The notes: a model not told the origin generated them from the sequence alone. A DNA stretch of 64,000 nt from an uncultured Rickettsiales bacterium (GCA_900546225.1 URBZ01000005.1:5773-69772); one strand, 5' to 3'; shown: positions 9,267 through 17,002, counted from the first letter of the stretch. Numbers and translations are program-made.

Positions 9267-9291
9267 GTACAATATGGATTCAAAATTGCAA
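9264..9291 (-). promoter_or_regulatory. Predicted leaderless promoter of tadA
   Basis: On the minus strand TTGCAA (9286-9291) and TACAGT (9264-9269) are 16 bases apart and the tadA ATG starts seven bases after the -10 box. The -35 box lies inside the first codons of rsmD. Confidence 0.6.
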
Positions 9292-9834
9292 ATCATTTCA
9301 GGAATGTTCCGTGGGCGTAAATTGCGCCTGCCAGATGGGGCACGCCCGACCCAGAATCGCGCGCGAATTGCGCTGTTTAATATGCTGGACGGGATTGTTG
9401 GCGCGCGTGATACGCTGAATGTCTGGGACGCGTTTGCAGGCAGTGGCGAATTTGGAATTGAATTTTTATCGCGACGCCCAATGGCGAACGTTACATTTAC
9501 CGATAATGCCGCCGCGTCAATAAAAACAGTGCGCACAAACGTTGCACCCCTGAATGTCGGTGCGCGTGCCAATATTTTAATGGCCGATGCAATGACGCGA
9601 ATTGAACAAATTGCCCCGAATGCCGATTTGATATTTGTTGATCCACCATATGATTTGTCGGAAATTGGGGCGCGTTTTGTGCGTCGTGCGGGCGCGGTGG
9701 TGCGCGATGGCACGATTCTGGTATGGGAACAAGATGCCGATAAATTCATGTCGCCGGATGATGCACAGTGGGAAATCCTGCGCGACAAAACCTACGGGCG
9801 GGCGCGTTTTTTGATTTTGCAACGTCGCGCGTAA
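9274..9834 (+). CDS. rsmD: 16S rRNA (guanine(966)-N2)-methyltransferase RsmD
   Basis: RsmD methylates N2 of G966 in 16S rRNA during 30S assembly. The 186-residue protein shows the family N-terminus IISGMFRGRKLRLP, the RPTQNRARIALFNML segment, the SAM-binding motif WDAFAGSGEFGIEFLSR near residue 50, and the catalytic motif FVDPPYDL near residue 116. No ribosome site precedes the ATG at 9274; the promoter position predicts transcription starting at or very near the start codon. It is divergent from tadA, another RNA-modifying enzyme of the translation apparatus. Confidence 0.95.
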   Translation: MDSKLQIISGMFRGRKLRLPDGARPTQNRARIALFNMLDGIVGARDTLNVWDAFAGSGEFGIEFLSRRPMANVTFTDNAAASIKTVRTNVAPLNVGARANILMADAMTRIEQIAPNADLIFVDPPYDLSEIGARFVRRAGAVVRDGTILVWEQDADKFMSPDDAQWEILRDKTYGRARFLILQRRA

Positions 9835-9842
9835 TAAAAACC

Positions 9843-9871
9843 TTGATTTTTCAAAGATTTTAGTAAATAAT
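9843..9871 (+). promoter_or_regulatory. Possible rplY promoter
   Basis: TTGATT and AATAAT are separated by 17 bases. The predicted start near 9878 coincides with the beginning of a hairpin in the rplY leader. Confidence 0.45.
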
Positions 9872-9878
9872 ATGCCCC

Positions 9879-9902
9879 GCACGGCACCCTTGGAGGTCGT
9901 GC
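9879..9902 (+). promoter_or_regulatory. Hairpin at the 5' end of the rplY leader
   Basis: GCACG at 9879-9883 pairs with CGTGC at 9898-9902, and CCT/AGG can pair inside. It sits at the predicted 5' end of the mRNA. It may stabilise the transcript or be an autoregulatory site for L25; neither is shown. Confidence 0.35.
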
Positions 9903-9936
9903 ACAGTTAAACCAATGCTATTAAAAGGATTATAAA

Positions 9937-10575
9937 ATGGCAATTAAATTGAATGCAGATATTCGCAGCGTCGCTGGCAAGGGGGCCACACGCAGCATCC
10001 GCAAAAACAAGAAAATCCCCGCGGTTATCTATGGCGAAAAGAAAGCCCCAGTTGCAATCGAACTGGACGGCAATTCTTTCGAATTGCTGATTAAAAAGCC
10101 AGCTTTGCGGACTAAATTGTTTGAAATCGACACAGCAAACGGCAAAGAAGATGCTATGTTGGTTGACATTCAATATCACCCTGTGTCGGACGCGGTTATT
10201 CACGTTGATTTCAAACGTATCGATGTGAAGAATCCTGTCGACGTTAGCGTTCCAGTGGAAGTTATCAATGTTGATACGTCCAAGGGTATTAAACTGGGTG
10301 GTGTTTTGAACTTTGCAGTACGTAAGGTTGCATTGCGCGGTTTGGTACACGATATTCCTGAAAAAATCGTTATTGATTTGTCCAACGTCACAATCGGTGA
10401 AACAGTTCACGGTTCTGACTTGGTATTGCCAGCGGGTATCGAATTGGGCTTGCATCAGGCAGAATTGGCGTTTGCAACAATCGGTGGTAAAATGCCAGAA
10501 GAAGCAGAAGCACCAAAGGCCGCCGCAGCCGCTGCTGCTGCTGCACCTGCCGCCGCTGCGCCAGCGAAAAAATAA
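9937..10575 (+). CDS. rplY: 50S ribosomal protein L25/general stress protein Ctc
   Basis: L25 binds 5S rRNA in the large subunit. The 212-residue product is the long, two-domain Ctc/TL5 type: an N-terminal L25 beta-barrel (NADIRSVAGKGATRSIRKNK, PAVIYGEKK, DIQYHPVSDAVIHVDFKRI) followed by a second beta domain (VPVEVINVDTSKGIKLGG). The last 25 residues are an Ala/Pro/Lys-rich tail. AAAGGA lies upstream of ATG. A strong terminator follows, so it is probably monocistronic. Alphaproteobacteria commonly place rplY next to pth; here rsmD lies upstream and dnaK downstream. Confidence 0.95.
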   Translation: MAIKLNADIRSVAGKGATRSIRKNKKIPAVIYGEKKAPVAIELDGNSFELLIKKPALRTKLFEIDTANGKEDAMLVDIQYHPVSDAVIHVDFKRIDVKNPVDVSVPVEVINVDTSKGIKLGGVLNFAVRKVALRGLVHDIPEKIVIDLSNVTIGETVHGSDLVLPAGIELGLHQAELAFATIGGKMPEEAEAPKAAAAAAAAAPAAAAPAKK

Positions 10576-10595
10576 TTGCAAAATTATTTATGCAA

Positions 10596-10621
10596 AAAAC
10601 CGTCCGTTTGGGCGGTTTTTT
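10596..10621 (+). terminator. Rho-independent terminator after rplY
   Basis: ACCGTCC pairs with GGGCGGT (one T-G wobble) around a GTTT loop and is followed by T residues. Confidence 0.88.
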
Positions 10622-10644
10622 ATTATTATTTTTTTCCTGTGGTC

Positions 10645-10673
10645 TTGAAATGCGTTTTTATGTTCACTATATG
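10645..10673 (+). promoter_or_regulatory. dnaK promoter, sigma-70-like with CTTGAAA element
   Basis: TTGAAA and TATATG are 17 bases apart. The CTTGAAA start also resembles the heat-shock sigma-32 -35 element, but the expected cytosine-rich -10 is not clear, so which sigma factor is used cannot be decided by eye. Confidence 0.5.
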
Positions 10674-10704
10674 ATGGGCATAAGAAAATTCAAGGAGCAA
10701 AAAA

Positions 10705-12597
10705 ATGGCAAAAGTATTAGGTATTGATTTGGGTACAACAAATTCCGCCATGGCATTCATGGACGGTAATGATCCAAAAATTATCGAAAATTCAGAGGGT
10801 GGTCGTACAACCCCATCTGTTGTCGCGTTGACATCAAATGGTGAACAGTTGGTTGGTATCACAGCCAAGAATCAGGCAATCACCAATCCTGAAAGCACAA
10901 TTTATGAAATTAAACGTCTGATGGGTTTGCGTTTTGACAGCCCAGCGGTCAAAGAAATCGCGGCACGCGTACCATATAAAATTGTACGTGGCGACAATGG
11001 CGATGCGTGGGTTGAAATTGATGGCAAGAAATATGCCCCATCTCAGATTTCTGCAATGATTTTGGCAAAATTAAAGAAAGATGCCGAAGCGTATTTGGGC
11101 GAAACCGTGTCTGATGCGGTTATTACAGTTCCAGCGTACTTTAATGATTCACAGCGTCAGGCAACCAAAGATGCGGGTCGTATTGCGGGGCTGAACGTAT
11201 TGCGTATTGTCAACGAACCAACCGCCGCAGCACTGGCGTATGGTTTGGAAAAAGACAAGAATGGCACAATCGCCGTGTATGACTTGGGTGGTGGTACATT
11301 CGATATTTCTATATTGGAAATTGTTGATGGCGTGTTCGAGGTTAAATCCACAAACGGTGATACCGCACTGGGTGGTTCGGACTTTGATGCGCGCGTGTTG
11401 AAACATCTGATTGATGAATTCAAGGCGCAATCTGGCATTGACCTGTCGGGCGACAAATTGGCGTTGCAACGTCTGAAAGAAGCCGCAGAAAAGGCAAAGA
11501 TTGAATTGTCGTCCAAGACATCAACTGATATCAACCTGCCATATCTGACAGCAGATGCAACAGGGCCAAAGCACTTTAATACAACATTGACACGTGCAAA
11601 GTTGGAATCATTGGTTGATGACCTGATTCAAAAGACAATTGAACCGTGCCAGAAAGCGTTGAAAGACGCTGGTCTGGACAAGTCGCAAATCAACGAAGTT
11701 ATCTTGGTCGGTGGCCAGACACGTATGCCAAAGGTTGTTGAAACAGTAAAAGAATTTTTCGGTCGCGAACCACACAAAGGCGTAAATCCTGATGAAGTTG
11801 TTGCGTTGGGTGCAGCAATTCAGGGTGGTGTTCTGAAAGGCGACGTCAAAGACGTTCTGTTGTTGGATGTGACACCGTTGTCATTGGGTATTGAAACATT
11901 GGGTGGTGTGTTCACACGTCTGATTGACCGCAACACAACAATTCCAACCAAGAAATCACAGGTGTTCAGTACCGCCGAAGATAACCAGTCGGCTGTGACA
12001 ATTCGCGTATTCCAAGGCGAACGTGATATGGCCGCAGACAACAAATTGTTGGGCCAGTTCAATTTGGAAGGTATCGCACCTGCCCCACGTGGCATGCCAC
12101 AGATTGAAGTGTCGTTTGATATCGATGCCAATGGTATTGTGCACGTATCTGCCAAGGATAAAGGCACAGGCAAGGAACAGACAATTTCCATTAAATCTGA
12201 TGGTGGTCTGTCCGAAGAAGATATTAAAAAGATGGTTGACGAAGCCGCGGCAAATGCCGAAGCAGACAAGCAGAAGCGTGCATTGGCAGAAGCCAAGAAC
12301 AACGCCGAAGCCGCAGTGTTCAGCATTGAAAAATCACTGAAAGAACATGGTGATAAAATCAGTGCCGATGACAAGAAAGCCATCGAAGACGCAAAACAAG
12401 CGTTGTCTGATGAATTGGCAAAAGCGGACGCAACTGCAGAATCGCTGAAAGAAAAAACTGATGCATTGATGGAAAAATCAATGAAATTGGGCGAAGCGGT
12501 TTATAAAGCGGCGCAAGAAGCGCAGAAATCTGAATCTGGCGAAAACAAGCCAAACGAAGATGGTACGCGTGATGCTGATTTTTCTGAAAAGAAATAA
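10705..12597 (+). CDS. dnaK: Molecular chaperone DnaK (Hsp70)
   Basis: DnaK is the ATP-driven Hsp70 that binds exposed hydrophobic peptides with DnaJ and GrpE. The 630-residue protein is full length. The nucleotide-binding domain shows [45 protein letters not shown] and [13 protein letters not shown]; the linker and substrate domain follow ([20 protein letters not shown]), then a helical lid. The tail ends DADFSEKK, close to but not identical with the usual acidic DnaK terminus. AAGGAGC lies 8 nt upstream. Unusually for the group, dnaJ does not follow; a terminator ends the unit. Confidence 0.98.
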   Translation: MAKVLGIDLGTTNSAMAFMDGNDPKIIENSEGGRTTPSVVALTSNGEQLVGITAKNQAITNPESTIYEIKRLMGLRFDSPAVKEIAARVPYKIVRGDNGDAWVEIDGKKYAPSQISAMILAKLKKDAEAYLGETVSDAVITVPAYFNDSQRQATKDAGRIAGLNVLRIVNEPTAAALAYGLEKDKNGTIAVYDLGGGTFDISILEIVDGVFEVKSTNGDTALGGSDFDARVLKHLIDEFKAQSGIDLSGDKLALQRLKEAAEKAKIELSSKTSTDINLPYLTADATGPKHFNTTLTRAKLESLVDDLIQKTIEPCQKALKDAGLDKSQINEVILVGGQTRMPKVVETVKEFFGREPHKGVNPDEVVALGAAIQGGVLKGDVKDVLLLDVTPLSLGIETLGGVFTRLIDRNTTIPTKKSQVFSTAEDNQSAVTIRVFQGERDMAADNKLLGQFNLEGIAPAPRGMPQIEVSFDIDANGIVHVSAKDKGTGKEQTISIKSDGGLSEEDIKKMVDEAAANAEADKQKRALAEAKNNAEAAVFSIEKSLKEHGDKISADDKKAIEDAKQALSDELAKADATAESLKEKTDALMEKSMKLGEAVYKAAQEAQKSESGENKPNEDGTRDADFSEKK

Positions 12598-12600
12598 AAA

Positions 12601-12625
12601 ACGGGGCGAAAGCCCCGTTTTTTTT
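12601..12625 (+). terminator. Rho-independent terminator after dnaK
   Basis: ACGGGGC-GAAA-GCCCCGT, a very stable GNRA-capped stem, followed by eight or more T. Confidence 0.95.
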
Positions 12626-12665
12626 AGTGATACAGTGATAGAGTGATTTAGTGATAAAGTGTTTT
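12626..12665. repeat. Short tandem repeat, 8-bp unit AGTGATAN
   Basis: Four full units (AGTGATAC, AGTGATAG, AGTGATTT, AGTGATAA) and a partial fifth (AGTGTTTT) run head to tail immediately after the dnaK terminator. It is non-coding and could vary in copy number by slippage. Confidence 0.8.
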
Positions 12666-12689
12666 AATCCTGCTTTGTGCAGGATTTTC
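12666..12689. terminator. Hairpin with terminator-like T run
   Basis: AATCCTGC pairs with GCAGGATT around a TTTGT loop, followed by a short T run. It may back up the dnaK terminator. Confidence 0.5.
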
Positions 12690-12715
12690 ATTGCTCTCTG
12701 CGCTTCGCTCTCTAT

Positions 12716-12745
12716 AAATAAACGCGCCAAATGGCGCGTTTATTT
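12716..12745 (-). terminator. Bidirectional terminator overlapping the phosphofructokinase stop codon
   Basis: A 14-bp stem including AACGCGCCA/TGGCGCGTT with an AA loop and A/T-rich flanks. Its last bases are part of the stop codon at 12744-12746. Confidence 0.85.
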
Positions 12746-13823
12746 ATTTTATTTCACCGATATAGATTCCCATATGATGGGCGACGTCCAATAATGGATC
12801 GTCGGGCGCGACAAATGCGTCTGATGTTTTCAGCCCTGGGATTTTTGGATCATCAACAATTTCGCCGGCGTCAAAGAAATCAGACAAACTGACCGTTTTT
12901 ACGTCATTGCCGTCCAATGCCGTCATAACATATGTTTCATTGTTATCAATCGCGTGCAGTGCGCAATCGGCAAAACGTACCGCCAAAATGCGGTCGCATG
13001 CAGTGGTGTCACCAACGCGTTGGGTGTGTTCTGGGAATACGGCGCGGTTTGCAATACCCGCAGCGGTCAATTTGCGCGAAATAATATCGGCGGGACGTCC
13101 AGAATGCCCACGCAGGTGTACCCCCTCTGACACAACAATGATGCCGTAATCTGTGTCGGCGTGCTGTATGTGTGCAATAACCGAATCCAAATCAAATTTG
13201 ATTTCTGGTATCAATATAACCTCTGCACCGGCAGCGATACCACCATGCAACGCCAACGCACCACAATCGCGCCCCATGGATTGTACTACAAACCAACGAT
13301 GGTGACTGCGTGCGGTCAACATCAACTGGTCACAAAAAGATGTCAGTTGTTGAACAGCCGTGCTGAACCCAACCGTGCGGTCGGTCAGTGGCATGTCCAA
13401 ATCAATCGTTTTTGGAATACAAATCAGTTGCAGGTCTGCATAAATCGCACGGTTGCACCATGCTAACGACAAACTGCCGTTACCACCAATCAGAATCAGT
13501 GCGTCCAGTTTTAATTCCTGTAATGATTTGCGTAATCTCTTGTTGAAATTGTCCAGTTTGCCGCCCTCGGCCGCGGTTTCAAAATTCATTGCACCGGCGT
13601 GACCGTTGTGCAGAAAACTGCCCGCCAAGCGTGCGTTTTCAATCGGCAACGTGTCGTCATTTAATTCGATAACACGGGGTGGTGTTGTGCACAGACCGTC
13701 TGTGCCGTCCAGAATCCCCAAAACCTGCCACCCGCGCAGGCGCGCGCCACGTGTCAAACGCTGAATAACCGTGTTCAGACCGGAACAATCACCACCGGTC
13801 GTCATAATACCTATTTTCTTCAT
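12744..13823 (-). CDS. pfkA: 6-phosphofructokinase (variant active site)
   Basis: This 359-residue protein is a phosphofructokinase of the ATP/PPi superfamily, phosphorylating fructose 6-phosphate. It has the nucleotide loop TTGGDCSGLN, the catalytic segment PKTIDLDMPLTDRTVGFSTAV around the aspartates equivalent to E. coli Asp127 and Asp129, and VVQSMGRDCGALAL. Two features are odd: the magnesium motif reads GGNGS instead of GGDGS, and the TIDND motif reads TIDLD. Gly at the position of E. coli 104 with Lys at 124 is a combination known in some ATP-using enzymes, so ATP is the likelier donor. Start at 13823 is set by GGGGGAG just upstream. Divergent from the LysM gene. Confidence 0.9.
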   Translation of the reverse strand: MKKIGIMTTGGDCSGLNTVIQRLTRGARLRGWQVLGILDGTDGLCTTPPRVIELNDDTLPIENARLAGSFLHNGHAGAMNFETAAEGGKLDNFNKRLRKSLQELKLDALILIGGNGSLSLAWCNRAIYADLQLICIPKTIDLDMPLTDRTVGFSTAVQQLTSFCDQLMLTARSHHRWFVVQSMGRDCGALALHGGIAAGAEVILIPEIKFDLDSVIAHIQHADTDYGIIVVSEGVHLRGHSGRPADIISRKLTAAGIANRAVFPEHTQRVGDTTACDRILAVRFADCALHAIDNNETYVMTALDGNDVKTVSLSDFFDAGEIVDDPKIPGLKTSDAFVAPDDPLLDVAHHMGIYIGEIK

Positions 13824-13847
13824 AATCTCCCCCAAAAATCTGGTCTG

Positions 13848-13853
13848 ATTATA
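13848..13853 (-). promoter_or_regulatory. -10 box of the phosphofructokinase gene
   Basis: A perfect TATAAT on the minus strand, 24 bases before the start codon at 13823. The matching -35 is weak. Confidence 0.45.
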
Positions 13854-13864
13854 TCATATTTGAG

Positions 13865-13892
13865 TTGACAAAGAAAGATTATTTGCAATAAT
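13865..13892 (+). promoter_or_regulatory. Promoter of the LysM protein gene
   Basis: A consensus TTGACA and AATAAT are 16 bases apart, back to back with the phosphofructokinase promoter region. Confidence 0.55.
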
Positions 13893-13933
13893 TTGTCCAA
13901 AGTTTTAATTCCAAACGTTTCAGGAGATTACAC

Positions 13934-15094
13934 ATGGCAAAAAGCAATCAAAAGCCAACGAATATCGGCAAAACAAAGCGCAGCACAGATGATTTGATAA
14001 ATGATGCAATCGCCCAACAGAATAACTGGATGGAAAATCGTCGCAATTTTGCCAGACGTTTCTTGAAGACATTGAATATCTTTGCACGCCCCGCCCCACG
14101 CAATGACGCGGAAATTCAGACGGCGGCGACGTCGGCACGTACGGCACGCAATTCACGCAGTGGTCTGCGCGCGTATTGGTTTCCAATTTTGTGCGCAATC
14201 TTTGTTATCTGTGTTGCAATTTGGGTATTGTTTGTGCGCGTAAACAATACAACGACACAGGTCGTGGTTGTGCCATCTGTCCCAGAACCGGTTGTTCAGA
14301 CCGTTGACGATAACACCATTCCATCGTTTGACATTGTTCGTATTGAACCTGCGGGCTCTATCGTTGTTGCGGGTCGTTGGTTGCCACATCAGAATATATC
14401 AATCGTAATCAATGGTAAAATCGTTGCCACAGAACGCACTGATTCTGATGGTGAATTTGTGTATGCACCCGCGCGCGTGTTTGATGCTGGCAACTATACA
14501 ATCTCGCTGGTTGGTGCAGATGATGGCACAAAATCCACCGAAAACGTATTTGTTTATGTTTCGCCACATGGGTATAAACATTCGGTTTCTTTGCTGATGA
14601 CGCGTGACGGCAGTACGATGTTGCAAGCCCCATCACAGTTGGCGGACGGTGATTTGGTCGTGTCCAAGATTGATTATCTGGATACTGGTCGCATTGTTGT
14701 AACCGGTGATGCGTTGCCACGTCTGCGCGTATCGTTGTCGTTGAATAATAAATATTTGGGTTTTGCACGCGTATCAGATCACAAACATTTTGGACTGGGC
14801 GCGGACGTTGGTGAATTGGAAACCGGCAAAGAATATACGTTGACGGTACGCCTGCACGATGGTGACGGTCGCACGGTGGCACAGGTTGGACATACATTCA
14901 CAATGCCTGAAATGACCGGCGACGACAACACATATTATACGGTTCGTCGTGGCGATTGCCTGTGGATTATTGCGCGTAATTTCCTGCGTCGTGGTGTTTT
15001 GTTCAGCATTATTGCCGAACGCAATAATATTGAAAACCCAAACCTGATATATCCAAAGCAACTGTTGCAAATCCCAGTTGGTGAAAGCAAATAA
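13934..15094 (+). CDS. Membrane-anchored LysM-domain protein
   Basis: The 386-residue protein has a basic cytoplasmic N-terminus, one membrane segment near residues 77-97 (YWFPILCAIFVICVAIWVLF), and a periplasmic part with two similar beta-rich Ig/carboxypeptidase-like stretches (PAGSIVVAGRWLPHQNISIVI and DTGRIVVTGDALPRLRVSLS). It ends in a LysM motif (YYTVRRGDCLWIIARNFLRR to IYPKQLLQIP), which binds peptidoglycan. This arrangement is typical of alphaproteobacterial LysM proteins of unknown detailed role. A CAGGAG ribosome site precedes ATG. Likely role: tethering the inner membrane to, or sensing, the cell wall. Confidence 0.92.
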   Translation: MAKSNQKPTNIGKTKRSTDDLINDAIAQQNNWMENRRNFARRFLKTLNIFARPAPRNDAEIQTAATSARTARNSRSGLRAYWFPILCAIFVICVAIWVLFVRVNNTTTQVVVVPSVPEPVVQTVDDNTIPSFDIVRIEPAGSIVVAGRWLPHQNISIVINGKIVATERTDSDGEFVYAPARVFDAGNYTISLVGADDGTKSTENVFVYVSPHGYKHSVSLLMTRDGSTMLQAPSQLADGDLVVSKIDYLDTGRIVVTGDALPRLRVSLSLNNKYLGFARVSDHKHFGLGADVGELETGKEYTLTVRLHDGDGRTVAQVGHTFTMPEMTGDDNTYYTVRRGDCLWIIARNFLRRGVLFSIIAERNNIENPNLIYPKQLLQIPVGESK

Positions 15095-15097
15095 TAT

Positions 15098-15122
15098 ACG
15101 CGCCGCAATGGCGCGTTTTTTG
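15098..15122 (+). terminator. Rho-independent terminator after the LysM gene
   Basis: ACGCGCC and GGCGCGT around GCAAT, followed by a T run. Confidence 0.9.
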
Positions 15123-15124
15123 TT

Positions 15125-15186
15125 CAAATAAAAAACATCGGCAGTTTGCCGATTTAATTTCTGGTGCGGGCGAAGGGAATCCCTCG
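15125..15186. repeat. Partial duplicate of the tRNA-Gly 3' end plus its terminator
   Basis: This stretch matches 15294-15358: an ATCGGCA/TGCCGAT hairpin, then GGTGCGGGCGAAGGGAAT, which is the 3' end of the adjacent tRNA-Gly read on the opposite strand. It lacks the CGAA of the T-loop and the rest of the tRNA. The 107 bases between the copies hold no gene I can support, only short inverted repeats such as GCATT/AATGC. Confidence 0.75.
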
Positions 15187-15301
15187 GCATTAAAAATGCC
15201 TGCGGGCAAACCGTGACGATTTCGCGGCGTTACACTTGCAAAATCTACTTGTTTTCGAACCCTCTGGTCGGGTTCTCTTCCGGCGTCACATGCCAAAAAT
15301 A

Positions 15302-15322
15302 AAATCGGCAAAATGCCGATTT
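15302..15322 (-). terminator. tRNA-Gly terminator
   Basis: AATCGGCA and TGCCGATT form a hairpin with a T-rich stretch on the minus strand just beyond the encoded CCA. Confidence 0.75.
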
Positions 15323-15328
15323 GATTTT

Positions 15329-15402
15329 TGGTGCGGGCGAAGGGAATCGAACCCTCGCCTAAAGCTTGGGAAGCTTTCGTTCTACCATTATACTACGCCC
15401 GC
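15329..15402 (-). tRNA. tRNA-Gly, anticodon CCC
   Basis: On the minus strand a 7-bp acceptor stem GCGGGCG/CGCCCGC, D arm GTATAATGGTAGAAC, anticodon arm AAAGC-TTCCCAA-GCTTT (anticodon CCC, reading GGG) and T arm AGGG-TTCGATT-CCCT fold as a cloverleaf. The discriminator A and CCA are encoded. A TGGACA-17-TAGAAT promoter candidate lies at 15421-15449. Confidence 0.96.
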
Positions 15403-15420
15403 AATGGTTCAACGGTGCAG

Positions 15421-15449
15421 ATTCTATAATAAATTTGTCGGGTTGTCCA
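15421..15449 (-). promoter_or_regulatory. Possible tRNA-Gly promoter
   Basis: TGGACA and TAGAAT on the minus strand with a 17-base spacer, ending 18 bases before the mature tRNA 5' end. Confidence 0.4.
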
Positions 15450-15467
15450 GACCAAATCAATAATAAT

Positions 15468-15496
15468 TTGACTTTTGATAATTTTTGGTTCATAAT
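15468..15496 (+). promoter_or_regulatory. Promoter of the rpsP operon
   Basis: TTGACT and CATAAT are 17 bases apart. The predicted leader of about 130 nt before rpsP contains GACAA/TTGTC and AACC/GGTT complementarity, so it may fold, but no known ribosomal-protein leader motif is recognisable. Confidence 0.6.
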
Positions 15497-15635
15497 AGCC
15501 CCGCAAATCCCAACAGATTGCCATTTATATAAATCCAGTACGCGGTATGCGTGTGGAACATCAACCGACAAGTTTTGTCTTTGATGGTGGTTTTTCTGTG
15601 TGGGTAAACAGTTAGAAATACTAAGGAGCAAAATT

Positions 15636-16070
15636 ATGGCAACTGTTATTCGTTTGGCACGTTTCGGCGCAAAAAAACGTCCATATTATCACATCGTTGT
15701 TACAGATTCTCGCAATGCGCGTAATTCTGGTAACGTTTTGGAAACCATTGGTAAATACGACCCAATGTTGGCACGCGACAATGAAAAACGCGTTGTTATG
15801 GACGTTGAAAAGGTTAAATCTTGGATCGCCAAGGGTGCAAAACCATCTGACCGCGTTTATCGTTTCTTGGTAAATGCTGGTTTGGCCGAAAAGAAACCAA
15901 TTCCTGTTCAGACAAAGAAGAATCAGCAATCTGAAAAAACACAGATGAAGATTAAAGACAAAGCTGAAAAGTTGGCCAAGATTGCCGAAGAAAAGGCAGC
16001 AGCAGAAGCAGCAGCAAAAGCCGCCGCGGAAGCCCCAGCTGACGCAGCCGCAGAGGCCACAGCAGAATAA
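15636..16070 (+). CDS. rpsP: 30S ribosomal protein S16
   Basis: S16 is an early-assembling small-subunit protein. The 144-residue product begins MATVIRLARFGAKKRPYYHI, the classic S16 N-terminus, and contains GKYDPMLARDNEKRVVMDVEK. The conserved domain ends near residue 88 and is followed by an Ala/Lys/Glu-rich extension of about 55 residues, common in alphaproteobacteria. The start at 15636 follows CTAAGGAGC. First gene of the rpsP-rimM-trmD-rplS operon. Confidence 0.97.
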   Translation: MATVIRLARFGAKKRPYYHIVVTDSRNARNSGNVLETIGKYDPMLARDNEKRVVMDVEKVKSWIAKGAKPSDRVYRFLVNAGLAEKKPIPVQTKKNQQSEKTQMKIKDKAEKLAKIAEEKAAAEAAAKAAAEAPADAAAEATAE

Positions 16071-16121
16071 TTTTGCTTTTATAAATGCGCCCGCAATGTC
16101 GGGCGCATTCGGTAATTTGTC

Positions 16122-16589
16122 ATGAATGATACATCAAAAATCTTGGTCGGAAAAATTGTCGCACCCCAAGGCATTCGGGGCGAGGTTCGCGTTCAGACAT
16201 ATTCTGAAAATCCGATGGATTTCAAGCATTTTGATGTGTTGTGTTCAAAATTCAAATCCAGCGAGTTTCATTTTGTGCGTCGACTGAATCCGACGTCCGA
16301 TGTTATAATTGCACGAATTGATGGCATTGCCGATCGCAATGCGGCAGAAACGTTGCGTGGCACAGAACTGTTCATATCGCGCGATGCGTTGCCAAAACTG
16401 GGGGCGGACGAATATTATCAATCCGATCTGATTGGTTTTACGGTTATGCGTGATGGTAAAAATATTGGTCGTGTGGTGTGTTTCCAGAATTACGGTGCGG
16501 GTGATATTATCGAACTGGAAAATGGCGACATGGTGTCATTTATTGGTGCAAACGTTGATTTGAACGCAAGGGTTATAGTGGTTAAATAA
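16122..16589 (+). CDS. rimM: Ribosome maturation factor RimM
   Basis: RimM binds S19 and helps mature the 30S head. The 155-residue protein shows the N-terminal domain signature VGKIVAPQGIRGEVRVQTYS, RNAAETLRGTELFISRDALP, and the PRC-barrel C-terminal half (YYQSDLIGFTVMRDGKNIG, GAGDIIELENG). Slightly short of the usual 165-175. It follows rpsP by 51 bases in the conserved operon order. Confidence 0.95.
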   Translation: MNDTSKILVGKIVAPQGIRGEVRVQTYSENPMDFKHFDVLCSKFKSSEFHFVRRLNPTSDVIIARIDGIADRNAAETLRGTELFISRDALPKLGADEYYQSDLIGFTVMRDGKNIGRVVCFQNYGAGDIIELENGDMVSFIGANVDLNARVIVVK

Positions 16590-16590
16590 T

Positions 16591-16698
16591 ATGGCTATTG
16601 TAAAAATAAATTTTGCCGGAATTGGTAAAAAAATAAATACAGAATGCAATTGGGATTTTCTGGCGTGCCGTTATAAAAATAAAGAAAAGGTGCGATAA
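16591..16698 (+). CDS. Possible 35-residue small ORF in the rpsP operon
   Basis: An ATG two bases after the rimM stop opens a 35-codon frame (MAIVKINFAGIGKKINTECN to YKNKEKVR), ending one base before the next ATG. The tight packing and absence of any other explanation for this 110-base stretch favour a real gene, but there is no clear ribosome site and the length alone is not decisive. Confidence 0.4.
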   Translation: MAIVKINFAGIGKKINTECNWDFLACRYKNKEKVR

Positions 16699-16699
16699 A

Positions 16700-17002
16700 A
16701 TGTTACCACGTACTTTTGTTCGTATGGATACCGATGATGCGTATGTTCCACGTCGCCTGACCCAGTCGTCGAACGGTGATTTGTGGTGCTCGTGCGTTTA
16801 TACATGTGACCAGTTTATGACATATCCGGTTGATGTGCTTGGTCGTCGTATTATTCCGTTGGATGCAACATGTCCGAATTTGGCCACAGCGGGTATGAAA
16901 TGTACTGGCGAATATATCTGGTGCAACGGTGCGGTCAGACAACAAATGCCGCGTCGCGATACATTGCAGATATGGCAAAATTGCAATAAAAAACAACGTT
17001 AA
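16700..17002 (+). CDS. Small cysteine-rich protein of unknown function
   Basis: This 100-residue product sits between rimM and trmD, where the operon is normally continuous. It has no signal peptide or membrane segment and contains seven cysteines: CSC, YTCDQF, ATCPN, MKCTG, WCNG and NCNKK. The spacing is not a standard zinc ribbon, though pairs of cysteines could bind a metal. AAAAGGTGCG lies upstream of ATG. I do not recognise a family. Its position suggests co-expression with ribosome biogenesis genes. Confidence 0.7.
   Translation: MLPRTFVRMDTDDAYVPRRLTQSSNGDLWCSCVYTCDQFMTYPVDVLGRRIIPLDATCPNLATAGMKCTGEYIWCNGAVRQQMPRRDTLQIWQNCNKKQR

Noticed and set aside
10645..10673. Heat-shock sigma-32 promoter for dnaK
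   Set aside because: Only the CTTGAAA half fits; the -10 matches sigma-70 better, so I reported an ambiguous promoter instead.
12626..12665. CRISPR-like array
   Set aside because: The units are only 8 bp with no spacers and no cas genes nearby.
15009..15311. A 100-residue minus-strand frame next to tRNA-Gly
   Set aside because: It passes through a terminator, the tRNA duplicate and palindromic sequence, with no initiation signal.
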